NCBI GenBank assembly: GCA_028718465.1
Contig: JAQULX010000002.1
Location: forward strand, 1 to 28,005
Source: Dehalococcoidales bacterium
GTDB taxonomy: Bacteria > Chloroflexota > Dehalococcoidia > Dehalococcoidales > UBA3254
Direction: 5' to 3'
DNA length: 28,005 nt
The translations under genes and the position numbers were made by a program. Within the stretch, counting starts at the first letter, position 1. Each line of letters begins with the position of its first letter. Below are positions 7,680 through 14,463 of this stretch, one piece after another. Below the pieces are notes generated by a model, which had not been told where the DNA came from, made no database searches, and saw nothing but the letters and a program-made list of their open reading frames with translations.

Positions 7680-8431
7680 GACTTGCCACTTTCTCCTAAC
7701 AAATCTTCTATTGTTCCGATTTTGACCAGGTCAGCATTCGGGTACTTATCCTGGCCGTCAATCTCTTCCCATAGTTTGAGCAGGTCCTGGGGGTATTTTT
7801 TAGACCGGCCGCCAGGACCGGCTGCCTTGGTAAAGAAGGAGGTAAAGAATTCCTCCGGTATTCCGGCTATGCCATTACCGTATTTGTGTGTGCCTGGGCA
7901 GGTGCTCCCGTCGTGGTAAACATTGAACAGGGGAGCATGGTATACCTCGATATTGGCAGCCTTGGGTTTCTGTTTAACGGCATACACTTTCGGCTGCCGG
8001 CCCGGGTTGCAGAGGAAGATCAGTCCCGGCATGGGCAGGCTGAAACGTCTGGCCGGTTTGAAGACCTCTTCCTGCAGGGCAACCTTCCAGATCTTGGGCG
8101 GGCGCCACAGAGCGATCTCCGGGCCACTACGTCCCATTTTCCACCAAAGAGCGCCTTCCGGCAGAATGCCCGAGTTCAAAGTTGTATGTCTGAGCAAAGC
8201 GGCAGCCAGTTCGTCGGCTGATATTACTTTGGTCGTGACGGCTCCCTTTTCCACCAGATAGAGCACTATACTCTCGCTGTAAATATCCACCCGGGCGGCC
8301 AGTTCGTCACGCGGGACTTCGAGATCCTTCGGCAGTTCCCACTGATACCTCGGCAGGTCCAGTTTCACTGGTTTCTTCTTGGACTTCTTCGGTATCGAAC
8401 TTGAGGTTGAACTTGAGTTGATTTGGATCAT
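7676..8431 (-). CDS. PRTRC system protein B (E2-like fold)
   Basis: The 251-residue protein matches PRTRC B: GILPEGALWWKMG, IALWRPPKIWKV, then SLPMPGLIFL and the signature VYHAPLFNVYHDGSTCPGTH (H165, C178). This group has been proposed to be a divergent E2/UBC-like family that works with E1, JAB and Ub-like partners; catalysis has not to my knowledge been shown. Cys178 is the obvious thioester candidate, an inference. The N-terminal 20 residues are Ser/Lys-rich (SSSTSSSIPKKSKKK) and overlap the previous gene by 125 bp; no good ribosome site precedes ATG 8431, and a GTG at 8368 is an alternative start. Confidence 0.85.
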   Translation of the reverse strand: MIQINSSSTSSSIPKKSKKKPVKLDLPRYQWELPKDLEVPRDELAARVDIYSESIVLYLVEKGAVTTKVISADELAAALLRHTTLNSGILPEGALWWKMGRSGPEIALWRPPKIWKVALQEEVFKPARRFSLPMPGLIFLCNPGRQPKVYAVKQKPKAANIEVYHAPLFNVYHDGSTCPGTHKYGNGIAGIPEEFFTSFFTKAAGPGGRSKKYPQDLLKLWEEIDGQDKYPNADLVKIGTIEDLLGESGKS

Positions 8432-9212
8432 ACGGCACCACCATTTCAGGATTTATGACACGTAAGATTTGGCGTAATGTTCCTACCGGTTCCTTATCGA
8501 TCAACTTCCACAGGCTGTAAACAACACTCTGTTTAAGTTCCGATTCTTTCCAAAGCGTGGTCAGTTCTTTGACGTTCTCCATGTCCCATTCAGGGGGGCT
8601 GCTGCTGGAATAGTATTCGTCATCGGTATCCAGGAAGTAGTTGCCGGTAGCGCTGTTTAATATATCCGCCCAGATAGCGATCCCCTGGTAGGGAGTGTTA
8701 TCAAACAGGCGGTGGGCGTCTTCAGTACTCAGACCATCGTTAGGAACCAATTCCAGAAGGTCTTTCGGTATCCATGTGGCGCAGGCTTCGGCCAGTGTTA
8801 CCCGGCTGCCTTCGGATTCCATACCGCTGCTAACCAGATAGGTCGCGATGATTTCTCCGGGATCGTTCTGTTCCGGAATCTGCTCGTATTGTTCCCAGCC
8901 GATACCTTGAACGACCAGGGGAATACCATGAGCAATAAAGCTGTAATCCTGGTCTTCCTCGTCCATGAAAAACTCAGCCAGAGGGAAGTAGCGGTCTTCA
9001 AAGTAGCTGGCGAATTTAGCGGTCTGCTGGCCGGGCGTGCTTAGCTTGAGGATCTCGTCCTGGCGTTCCGGAAGGTATTCCTCTACCAGATTCATGAAGG
9101 CCAGTTGGTCCTCAGAGGGGAAGATTTTAACCTTGAGAGCGCTCAGGTTGTACGGCGCCATTTCGAACAGCTTGTTGGCTAAGGTTGCGAGCGGGCCAAT
9201 TCTTTCAGGCAA
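8307..9212 (-). CDS. Unknown protein in the PRTRC-F position, TTG start
   Basis: The 301-residue acidic, soluble protein has no clear motif by eye. Its place between the Ub-like (C) and E2-like (B) genes is that of PRTRC protein F, a poorly conserved family, so the call rests mainly on position. The TTG start at 9212 is supported by AGGAG 8 nt upstream, inside the preceding frame. Residues 270-301 form an acidic Glu/Ser/Thr-rich tail (TEEVQEETSETGPAE) encoded in the same 125 bp as the basic head of the E2-like protein, in another frame. Many aromatics and IWADILN/YSLWKLI helices suggest a compact helical protein. Confidence 0.65.
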   Translation of the reverse strand: MPERIGPLATLANKLFEMAPYNLSALKVKIFPSEDQLAFMNLVEEYLPERQDEILKLSTPGQQTAKFASYFEDRYFPLAEFFMDEEDQDYSFIAHGIPLVVQGIGWEQYEQIPEQNDPGEIIATYLVSSGMESEGSRVTLAEACATWIPKDLLELVPNDGLSTEDAHRLFDNTPYQGIAIWADILNSATGNYFLDTDDEYYSSSSPPEWDMENVKELTTLWKESELKQSVVYSLWKLIDKEPVGTLRQILRVINPEMVVPYDPNQLKFNLKFDTEEVQEETSETGPAEVSVGTAEGSRSPA

Positions 9213-9406
9213 AGGAGCATCTCCTGTGTTTTTCTGGCATATTCGGCTGACTCGCTGCCGGCGGCCTCGATTTCCTTGTGGTACATGGCTACCTTGGCCG
9301 GATCGAATGAGCCGACTTCCTGGTATATCTGCCAGGCCAGCTCAATCAGTACCAACCTGGTTTCCGGTACCTCACGCAGGGACACGACCAGCTCAGCGGG
9401 CTTCAT
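9179..9406 (-). CDS. Hypothetical helical protein, 75 aa
   Basis: The predicted protein is all helical, with amphipathic stretches LVLIELAWQIYQEV and EYARKTQEMLLCLKEL. No family is recognised. Its ATG overlaps the Ub-like gene's stop by 4 nt (ATGA), and its 3' end overlaps the TTG start of the next gene by 34 nt and contains that gene's AGGAG site. The tight nesting suggests obligatory co-translation with the PRTRC proteins. Confidence 0.6.
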   Translation of the reverse strand: MKPAELVVSLREVPETRLVLIELAWQIYQEVGSFDPAKVAMYHKEIEAAGSESAEYARKTQEMLLCLKELARSQP

Positions 9407-9747
9407 TTTCTTAAATCCGTTTTAAAGACAAACTCTTTCCAGGTGAATTGCCTGCAATCGCATTGAGTACAGGATCCATGGCCGGAAGTTAAAAAAGGTT
9501 TATGCTTACTTTTGAGGTGGCCACACTCGCACAACTCATCAAGGATCTCATCCGGATTAATACGGCCTTTCGTCCCTACCTTCTTGATGAACTGGACATA
9601 GTGATTGCCGTCCTTGTCGGTTTCTTTAACCTCGGCAGTATGCAGTTCCGGCATGAAATCGGCCAACTGCTTCTGGAAGTCAGCAATCGGCATGTTTGGA
9701 TCCGGGTCTGGAAATTCTCTACCGTCCGCGATAAAGATTCGAGCCAT
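9403..9747 (-). CDS. PRTRC system protein C, ubiquitin-like, with Cys-rich C-terminal extension
   Basis: Residues 1-61 match PRTRC protein C (prokaryotic ubiquitin-like, beta-grasp): RIFIADGREFPDPDPNMP, MPELHTAEV and the terminal GTKG at 58-61. Typical PRTRC C proteins end near this GTKG, as I recall; this one runs on for 53 residues with a likely zinc site, C73-x-C75-x-H77 and C93-x2-C96-x-C98. The extension may be a processed tail or a zinc module fused to the modifier. AGGAGGT lies 6 nt before ATG 9747, the strongest site in the cluster, and a 295-bp gap precedes it. It is therefore the likely first gene of the PRTRC operon. Confidence 0.85.
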   Translation of the reverse strand: MARIFIADGREFPDPDPNMPIADFQKQLADFMPELHTAEVKETDKDGNHYVQFIKKVGTKGRINPDEILDELCECGHLKSKHKPFLTSGHGSCTQCDCRQFTWKEFVFKTDLRK

Positions 9748-10041
9748 AAATGTACCTCCTATTTAGTTATTTCTGAGTTTTTTATCAGCCTGAGCTACTG
9801 AAATATAACTCGGGCACCTAAGAGAACAAGGATTTTTTCCTAAAATACATTCTTTAATCAGCCAATAGCATTTGCGGCGGTTGGCTTGTTTATAGTACGT
9901 TCCTTCATGGTTCTGCATTTATTGCTCCGGTAATTGGGATCAGATATTTAGGTTCACAAAACTCATTACTAAATCCGCTTACCCTGGGACTTATCTATTC
10001 AGCACATATTCGAGTGAAGATAAGTCCCAGCGTAAAAGGGG
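9748..10041. other. Intergenic leader of the PRTRC operon
   Basis: This 294-bp gap between two minus-strand genes carries no supported gene. It holds the large near-perfect inverted repeat at 9979-10035 and should contain the PRTRC operon promoter, but I could not pick a convincing -35/-10 pair. Confidence 0.5.
9979..10035. repeat. Large inverted repeat: 18-bp arms with a single C-C mismatch, 21-nt loop
   Basis: The inner 13 bp are perfect (CTGGGACTTATCT, 9984-9996, against AGATAAGTCCCAG, 10018-10030). Beyond a C-C mismatch, TTAC pairs with GTAA. No T-tract follows on the minus strand, so it is not a standard terminator. A structured leader, a protein-binding site or a transfer/replication-related hairpin are all possible. 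Confidence 0.75.
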
Positions 10042-10356
10042 TTAATACTCGTCCGGAAAGAGTACGGTGGTTACCGATCTGTCCCACTCGGTGATAATCC
10101 AGATGGTGGCTATCCCGTTCTTGGGGAAACTGTCATCATTGTAAGCGGAGAGTATCCGGTCGCCTGCTTTAACCGCCTCGTCGTTGGTTAGTTTATCCTC
10201 GGCGTCCACATCTCCCCAGTCTCCTTTAGTATGCCGGTCCAGGCTAAGGGTAATGAATTTAGCAAACTCCTCATTCTCGGCCACCAGGTCGGCAACTCCT
10301 CTGGTCATTACCGTTTGTCCCAGGGGGAATTGAACTGTCTTTTGACTCTGTACCAT
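10042..10356 (-). CDS. Conserved hypothetical mobile-element protein, 104 aa
   Basis: The start is set at ATG 10356 (MVQSQKTVQFPLGQTVMTRG) because GAGGAGG stands 5 nt upstream; an in-frame ATG 81 nt earlier would run back through the terminator hairpin. The features FPLGQTVMTRGVADLV, RHTKGDWGDVDAEDK, RILSAYNDD and the C-terminal IWIITEWDRSVTTVLFPDEY are, from memory, those of a widespread small family on plasmids and integrative elements. Some databases label it a restriction-subunit-like protein without evidence. The function is unknown. It follows the clamp gene's terminator, so it probably has its own promoter. Confidence 0.75.
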   Translation of the reverse strand: MVQSQKTVQFPLGQTVMTRGVADLVAENEEFAKFITLSLDRHTKGDWGDVDAEDKLTNDEAVKAGDRILSAYNDDSFPKNGIATIWIITEWDRSVTTVLFPDEY

Positions 10357-10377
10357 TTGATCCTCCTCGATTAAAAC

Positions 10378-10406
10378 GAGAGAGGGGATTTTTAGTCCCC
10401 TCTCTC
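10378..10406 (-). terminator. Intrinsic terminator after the sliding-clamp gene
   Basis: GAGAGAGGGGA (10378-10388) pairs perfectly with TCCCCTCTCTC (10396-10406) around a 7-nt loop. Read on the minus strand it is followed by GTTTTAA. It lies 9 nt beyond the clamp stop and closes that operon. Confidence 0.8.
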
Positions 10407-10414
10407 TGTCGGAT

Positions 10415-11857
10415 TTAGGTTTTCTTGCGTCTGCCACGACGTTTTTCAGGTGTCCCGGTTATCTTGGGTTCCGGCGGATTTTCGGTAGAAGTTACTCCCG
10501 CGGCAACTCCGGCTGTCACCGGTTCTGGAGCGGACTCCTGTGGAGATACTTCTTCCTGGTTAACAGCTATAGCTCCGTCCTGTCCGATGTTTTCGGGCAC
10601 GGGTTGTTCTGTATCCGGTTCCTCATTCTCAGGATCTTCCGCCGCCTCATCTTCGATCTCCCTCTCCGGAATTCCCTCGGTAGTTTCGGCTGTTCCTTTG
10701 GGGGCTTCCGTTGATGGCTCTCCATCTGCCTCTTGCTCGTCTTCCCATTGGACTTTCATGGGCATGACCGCCACGATGGGTTTGCTGCCATAATGGAAAA
10801 GGGCTGGGCTGCTGCCTTCATCTTTTCCCAGAGTGACCACGCCTTCTTTACCTTCAAGGTAGTCGAGCAGGTATTTCACGTTAAGGGCTACTCTTCCGGC
10901 TATGCTTTCCGGTTGAACCGGAATTTCCGCATTAACCTGCCCCCTTTCGGGGCTTTGGGCGGAGACGGTCATAGTGGTCTCCGTCCATTGCAGGCGTACT
11001 ATGCCGGTGCCATCTTTGGCAATGCCCTCCAGCCGTCGTACCGCGTTCCTGAGTTCGGGAGCCATCAGCTTTACCTTGATGGGTTCTCGGAAGTTGTTGA
11101 GTAGCGCCAGGTGGTCGGGAGCTGTCCCGGCAATCAGTTTAGCGGAGAGCCGAATATTGCCAAACTGGATGTCCACCACGCCCTCGGCCAGGGAAAGCTT
11201 GAGTGGCCTGGCCGCTGTCAGTTGACGTACCAGGGAACTCTCCAGAGGTACTGTCGACGGGGATTTGTGCCACAGGTGTTCCAGCACTTTGACGGTGTTC
11301 GCCGGTAGGATAATGGTCTGCTGCACCGGGTAGGACAGCTTTAGGGACTGGTAAGACAGGCGGAATCCATCGGCTCCGGCTATTTGGAGTACATTACCCA
11401 GGTACACCGTCACCCCGCTTAACACCGGTCGAGTGGCTTCGGTAGCACAGTAGGGAAGAGCGGATAGCAGCGCCTCAAGCAGCAGATCTCCGTTCAGGTC
11501 GCCTTCCGCCTGGAATTCCGGCATCTTGGTTACCTCCGGATAATCCTGAACGTCCAGGACTTCGTAAGCAGCACTGCCACCCTTCCATGAGAGTTTGATA
11601 GTTTTGCCGTTGGGTTCGAGGGTCAGCATTTCATCTCCGGGGACATACTTCAGGAGTTCGCTCACCGAACGATAGGGTAGGAGTAATTCTTCTCTGGCTT
11701 CCTGAACGGCTACGGATACCATATTCTCCAGATCGGTGGCTGCCATCCGTCCGTCTTTGACCAGGACATTGGCGATCACAGGGAGAGTGGGCTTCTTGGG
11801 CACTACCGGATGAAGCAGGGCCAGGTTTGCTCTGAGTTTGTCTACACGTATTTGCAT
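10415..11857 (-). CDS. DNA polymerase III beta subunit (sliding clamp) homologue with acidic tail
   Basis: The 480-residue protein starts at ATG 11857 (MQIRVDKLR), 8 nt after AGGAGG. Residues 1-370 have the three-lobed beta-clamp layout. Markers are TLPVIANVLVKDGRM..ATDLEN in lobe 1, ATRPVLSGVTVYLGN..ADGFRLS in lobe 2, and NVKYLLDYLEG...VAVMPMKVQW in lobe 3, ending close to the MPMR-type C-terminus of DnaN. About 100 further residues are Glu/Pro/Thr-rich and end in a basic EKRRGRRKKT. Being in a mobile-element operon it is unlikely to be the host dnaN; it may bring its own clamp for element replication or modulate the host replisome. The tail is not part of normal DnaN. Confidence 0.8.
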   Translation of the reverse strand: MQIRVDKLRANLALLHPVVPKKPTLPVIANVLVKDGRMAATDLENMVSVAVQEAREELLLPYRSVSELLKYVPGDEMLTLEPNGKTIKLSWKGGSAAYEVLDVQDYPEVTKMPEFQAEGDLNGDLLLEALLSALPYCATEATRPVLSGVTVYLGNVLQIAGADGFRLSYQSLKLSYPVQQTIILPANTVKVLEHLWHKSPSTVPLESSLVRQLTAARPLKLSLAEGVVDIQFGNIRLSAKLIAGTAPDHLALLNNFREPIKVKLMAPELRNAVRRLEGIAKDGTGIVRLQWTETTMTVSAQSPERGQVNAEIPVQPESIAGRVALNVKYLLDYLEGKEGVVTLGKDEGSSPALFHYGSKPIVAVMPMKVQWEDEQEADGEPSTEAPKGTAETTEGIPEREIEDEAAEDPENEEPDTEQPVPENIGQDGAIAVNQEEVSPQESAPEPVTAGVAAGVTSTENPPEPKITGTPEKRRGRRKKT

Positions 11858-11880
11858 CTTTATCACCTCCTCTTGGCCGA

Positions 11881-12042
11881 TTATTCACCGCCGGGCGGCC
11901 AACCCCGGTAGTAGAGTATTATTCCTGGATGTTCAGCGATAAGGGTTAGAACATCGCGTCTTGCTGTTTGTTTTGCAATTCTGGCAGGGGTAATTAGTAC
12001 AAGGTATCCCTTTTCGTTAATTGGGAGAGGGTATGATTCCAT
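11881..12042 (-). CDS. Small unannotated protein, 53 aa
   Basis: ATG 12042 opens a 53-codon frame (MESYPLPINEKGYLVLITPA, then RIAKQTARRDVLTLIAEHPG, then IILYYRGWPPGGE) that ends at TAA 11881, just before the clamp gene's ribosome site. It overlaps the last 26 bp of the preceding gene in another frame and fills the gap to the clamp exactly. There is no strong ribosome site, so coupling is likely. It resembles no family I know, but the balanced composition and the fit in the gap support coding. Confidence 0.45.
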   Translation of the reverse strand: MESYPLPINEKGYLVLITPARIAKQTARRDVLTLIAEHPGIILYYRGWPPGGE

Positions 12043-12250
12043 CATGGTCAATCAGCTTCATACCCGGTGTGACACTCACGAAAAGCGGAGTAATCAGATA
12101 CTCGTCTCCAGCTTGTTTATTGACAGAAACGATAGCGCTGGCAGGCTCACCATTCACAAAACAGGAAAACAAAGCGAAATTGGCATAGTCACCGGAAGTC
12201 AGGGCATTAAATGAGTCCCGATGTTCGGGTGAGATATTGGTATCAGCCAT
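12017..12250 (-). CDS. Conserved hypothetical mobile-element protein, 77 aa
   Basis: The protein reads RDSFNALTSGDYANFALFSC, VNGEPASAIVSVN and YLITPLFVSVTPGMKL. I recall near-identical small proteins in plasmid and integrative-element backbones across several phyla, with no established function. AAAGGAG precedes ATG 12250 at a normal distance. It sits in the operon leading to the sliding clamp. Confidence 0.7.
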   Translation of the reverse strand: MADTNISPEHRDSFNALTSGDYANFALFSCFVNGEPASAIVSVNKQAGDEYLITPLFVSVTPGMKLIDHDGIIPSPN

Positions 12251-12320
12251 AGAGTCTCTCCTTTAGTTAGTTTTAAGCCTTATTGACCAGGGCTAGTGTA
12301 ATGCCATACAGGTGACCTAT

Positions 12321-12578
12321 CTATTTCCAGAACTCTTCCCCCAACAGGGACTCGGCGTCTTCCATTTCAGCAGCGACGCCGTCCAAATCGTCGCCCAAGA
12401 TATCTTCCATGACGGCAGCCAATTCCGCTCGGAAAGGTTTTTTCTCCACCGGCTTCCCATTACAAGCCGGACAGCCATCCCCTTTTCGGAAGAGTTCCCG
12501 TTCCTCATCCGTCAGATCGCCATGCATGACCCCGTAATAATCCCAGGGTTCTCCGCAGCGCTTGCAGTACAAGTCCAT
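12321..12578 (-). CDS. Small zinc-ribbon-like protein, 85 aa
   Basis: Two CxxC pairs (YCKRCG near residue 5 and CPACNG near residue 36) are spaced as in a zinc ribbon and followed by an acidic helical C-terminus (VMEDILGDDLDGVAAEMED). AAGGAG precedes ATG 12578, which directly follows the previous stop. It is a typical small accessory gene of an element backbone; the role could be nucleic-acid or protein binding. Confidence 0.65.
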   Translation of the reverse strand: MDLYCKRCGEPWDYYGVMHGDLTDEERELFRKGDGCPACNGKPVEKKPFRAELAAVMEDILGDDLDGVAAEMEDAESLLGEEFWK

Positions 12579-12785
12579 TCAACATCTCCTTCCAGGCAGA
12601 CTCTGCCTGCTAATCTGTTTCTGTTTGTTCCTTTGCTTCAGTTGCCAGTACAGATCATTCAGGATATCCCGAGCCTGCGCCCGGGTTTGGATATTTTCCT
12701 CGATAGGCTCCCGAATCCCTAGAGCTAAAGCAAAACGGGTAATTCGGTGGATTTGCGCCCCGGTGGGGGCATCTTCCCAGCTCAT
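12579..12785 (-). CDS. Hypothetical protein, 68 aa
   Basis: This is a helical, basic small protein (ITRFALALGIREPIEENIQT, then LNDLYWQLKQRNKQKQ). Its start overlaps the upstream stop by 4 nt and its stop abuts the next start, so it is embedded in a tightly coupled run of small genes. No family is assigned. Confidence 0.6.
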   Translation of the reverse strand: MSWEDAPTGAQIHRITRFALALGIREPIEENIQTRAQARDILNDLYWQLKQRNKQKQISRQSLPGRRC

Positions 12786-13015
12786 TGCTCAGTCCTCCCC
12801 CGGATACTCTGATACCCACATCCCAGCCAGAAGGCCATCCAGAGAGCCTCATAGCAGGGGAGTTCCCGGCTGACATCTTCCAGTATGCGGACTAAACTCT
12901 CTTTATCTTCTTGACTGGGCAGGTGGAGTTTCCGGATACGCTCGATTAGCTGGGTTGCCATCTCTCCGGCTTCATGTTCGTGGATGATTTCCGATATTTC
13001 CTGTTCGATTCCCAT
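12782..13015 (-). CDS. Hypothetical protein, 77 aa (start uncertain)
   Basis: The start is placed at ATG 13015 (MGIEQEISEIIHEHEAGEMA); upstream in-frame ATGs at 13102 and 13072 would force translation through two hairpins. A GGAAGG lies about 12 nt before the chosen ATG. The protein is helical, with a C-terminal ALWMAFWLGCGYQS segment. It is the first gene of the small-gene/clamp operon, behind a structured leader. No family is recognised. Confidence 0.55.
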   Translation of the reverse strand: MGIEQEISEIIHEHEAGEMATQLIERIRKLHLPSQEDKESLVRILEDVSRELPCYEALWMAFWLGCGYQSIRGRTEQ

Positions 13016-13030
13016 AGTTGCCCCATCCTT

Positions 13031-13092
13031 CCCTGGATAAACCGTCACCCAGGGGATATTAAGAGGGGGCATAGACTTACGCCCATGCCCCC
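13031..13092 (-). promoter_or_regulatory. Structured leader: two consecutive hairpins before the small-gene/clamp operon
   Basis: GGGGGCAT (13065-13072) pairs with ATGCCCCC (13085-13092), and CCCTGG (13031-13036) pairs with CCAGGG (13049-13054). Both lie between the terminator at 13118-13148 and the ATG at 13015; the second ends 15 nt before that ATG and borders the likely ribosome site. They could control translation or attenuation. Confidence 0.45.
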
Positions 13093-13117
13093 TTCTCAGC
13101 AATTAACTGATAAAAGA

Positions 13118-13148
13118 AAAGACACCCTCAACGCTCAAGAGTGTCTTT
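13118..13148 (-). terminator. Intrinsic terminator after the 13174-13860 gene
   Basis: AAAGACAC (13118-13125) and GTGTCTTT (13141-13148) form an 8-bp stem. On the minus strand the stem runs into TCTTTTA, giving a broken T-tract. It lies 26 nt past the stop of the minus-strand gene at 13174. Confidence 0.65.
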
Positions 13149-13173
13149 CTATAAATTCGATAAAATTAAGAAT

Positions 13174-13860
13174 TTACATACTTAGATAGTGTTTGACCGC
13201 TTTCCAGCAAATATCATTTATCCTGTCCTCTAGGTCTTTGGGTATCTTGCCATACCTTACCGCTTTGCGTTTTTTGCATTTGCTCATACCTTTGAAGCTG
13301 TCCTCTAAGTCAATATGTAGCCTCATGGGACTAGAGGCAATTCTTACCCTTGCAAAGGGCTTAAAGGTAAGTCCAGAGATACCCAAATTCTCAAGGTAGT
13401 ATTCGGGCTGATTATCATAGAATATCTCTTGACTGATAGCGCTAAATCTACCATGCAAGGGAAACCGTCTTTCATAATTGCTGTGTCTGGCTTTGTATTC
13501 GGCTTGATATTCCGCCTGTCTTTGCGCCTTATCAGCGTTTATCCAGTCCTTAATCAGGTGTTCCGATTTAAGCTCATATAACCGACATTCTGTCTTAGTG
13601 TGTTCGATAGTCCCCACCAATGGATAAACGGTAATATAGACGGGATTACCTTTTAAGTCATGGATAGGATTACCGTCTTTGTCCCGACAGGCTTGAAGTG
13701 TCGGTTTCGGGACATGAATAAGGCGTGGTTCAAGGTGGGTATAATGTTCACGGATAGGACACGCTGTATGTCCTAAGAGGCACTTGTTACCGTACCGTAC
13801 CCAGAGCTTAACAAGGTGTTCTTGACGGTCGGGTGTTGCCCATTTGGCTTGTCCTGTCAT
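13174..13860 (-). CDS. Hypothetical protein, 228 aa
   Basis: The start is placed at ATG 13860 (MTGQAKWATPDRQEHLVKLW) with AGAGGTG upstream. The protein is basic and hydrophilic. It contains VRYGNKCLLGHTACPIREHY, whose Cys/His spacing is suggestive of metal binding but fits no standard HNH, and a C-terminal KCKKRKAVRYGKIPKDLEDR. The middle is highly charged (DKAQRQAEYQAEYKARHSNY). I do not recognise the family. Codon use is lower in GC than the PRTRC genes, hinting at a separate origin. Its leader contains one arm of a 31-bp inverted repeat shared with the neighbouring gene. Confidence 0.65.
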   Translation of the reverse strand: MTGQAKWATPDRQEHLVKLWVRYGNKCLLGHTACPIREHYTHLEPRLIHVPKPTLQACRDKDGNPIHDLKGNPVYITVYPLVGTIEHTKTECRLYELKSEHLIKDWINADKAQRQAEYQAEYKARHSNYERRFPLHGRFSAISQEIFYDNQPEYYLENLGISGLTFKPFARVRIASSPMRLHIDLEDSFKGMSKCKKRKAVRYGKIPKDLEDRINDICWKAVKHYLSM

Positions 13861-13884
13861 GCTTTCACCTCTTATCATTCATTA

Positions 13885-13915
13885 AGTCTCAAACTGGCTA
13901 GTATCTCATACGCCG
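13885..13915. repeat. 31-bp inverted repeat, left copy
   Basis: AGTCTCAAACTGGCTAGTAT continuing to CGCCG is, with two mismatches, the reverse complement of the sequence at 14464-14494. Together they frame the gene at 13924-14433. This copy lies 24 bp upstream of the next gene's start. Confidence 0.8.
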
Positions 13916-13923
13916 TGATTAAC

Positions 13924-14433
13924 TTAAACGGTAACCAGTTCCTTTTCTTTGCTTTCGGTTTCGCTGTGGCTGTGTTCGTGGGTTTCGGCTTCATCAATAG
14001 CTTGCTGGACAATCTTTTCCATAGCTTCATCTAGCTTGTCTTTGTCATGGGCTTGCAGGGGTGCGCCCGCTTCGGTCGCCAGTTTAACCTGTTCCTTATA
14101 GGCTTCGGTGTTCTCATTGATAACCGTATTGGCATAATTCTGAAGTCCAGCAATAAAGTTTTCCCGAACCAGCTTCACATTGTCGCTGATGTCTTTGGCT
14201 ACTTTAATGACGGGTCGCCCTGCCTTGCTGAACTTAACCGAACCATCAGGATTATAAGTCAGCCTTAACGGTGCGCCTAATGCCTCATGGGGTATTCGGG
14301 TATCACCCATTGTGTTGGTAGCGGTAAAAAACGGTAACCAGACCGTTTCAAGGTCTACACTCCAGACCTTGCGCCCTGAACCCTTGCCATTGGCTTTAAC
14401 CAGTGTCTTGATGAAATTGGGTGTATTCTTCAT
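13924..14433 (-). CDS. Hypothetical protein, 169 aa, inside a 31-bp inverted-repeat pair
   Basis: The start is placed at ATG 14433 (MKNTPNFIKTLVKANGKGSG), 10 nt after AGGAG; earlier ATGs sit too near that site. The protein has a strand-rich N-terminal half (VWSVDLETVWLPFFTATN, LGAPLRLTYNPDGSVKFSKA) and a helical half with NVKLVRENFIAGLQNYANTV. The tail is acidic and His/Glu-rich (EAETHEHSHSETESKEKE). No function is recognised. The gene is bounded on both sides by near-identical inverted repeats, giving a cassette of about 610 bp. Confidence 0.65.
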   Translation of the reverse strand: MKNTPNFIKTLVKANGKGSGRKVWSVDLETVWLPFFTATNTMGDTRIPHEALGAPLRLTYNPDGSVKFSKAGRPVIKVAKDISDNVKLVRENFIAGLQNYANTVINENTEAYKEQVKLATEAGAPLQAHDKDKLDEAMEKIVQQAIDEAETHEHSHSETESKEKELVTV

Positions 14434-14463
14434 ACGCTTCATATCTCCTTTACATTCAATATT

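Noticed and set aside
7683..8261. Plus-strand frames of 78-112 codons opposite the E2-like gene
   Set aside because: Antisense shadows; the minus strand has clear PRTRC B motifs.
10425..11308. Several long plus-strand frames opposite the clamp gene
   Set aside because: They are shadows of a GC-rich coding strand; none has a ribosome site or sensible domain, while the minus strand encodes a clear clamp.
13174..13860. HNH nuclease call from NKCLLGHTACPIREH
   Set aside because: Cys/His spacing and the lack of the second Cys pair and catalytic His/Asn layout do not fit HNH.
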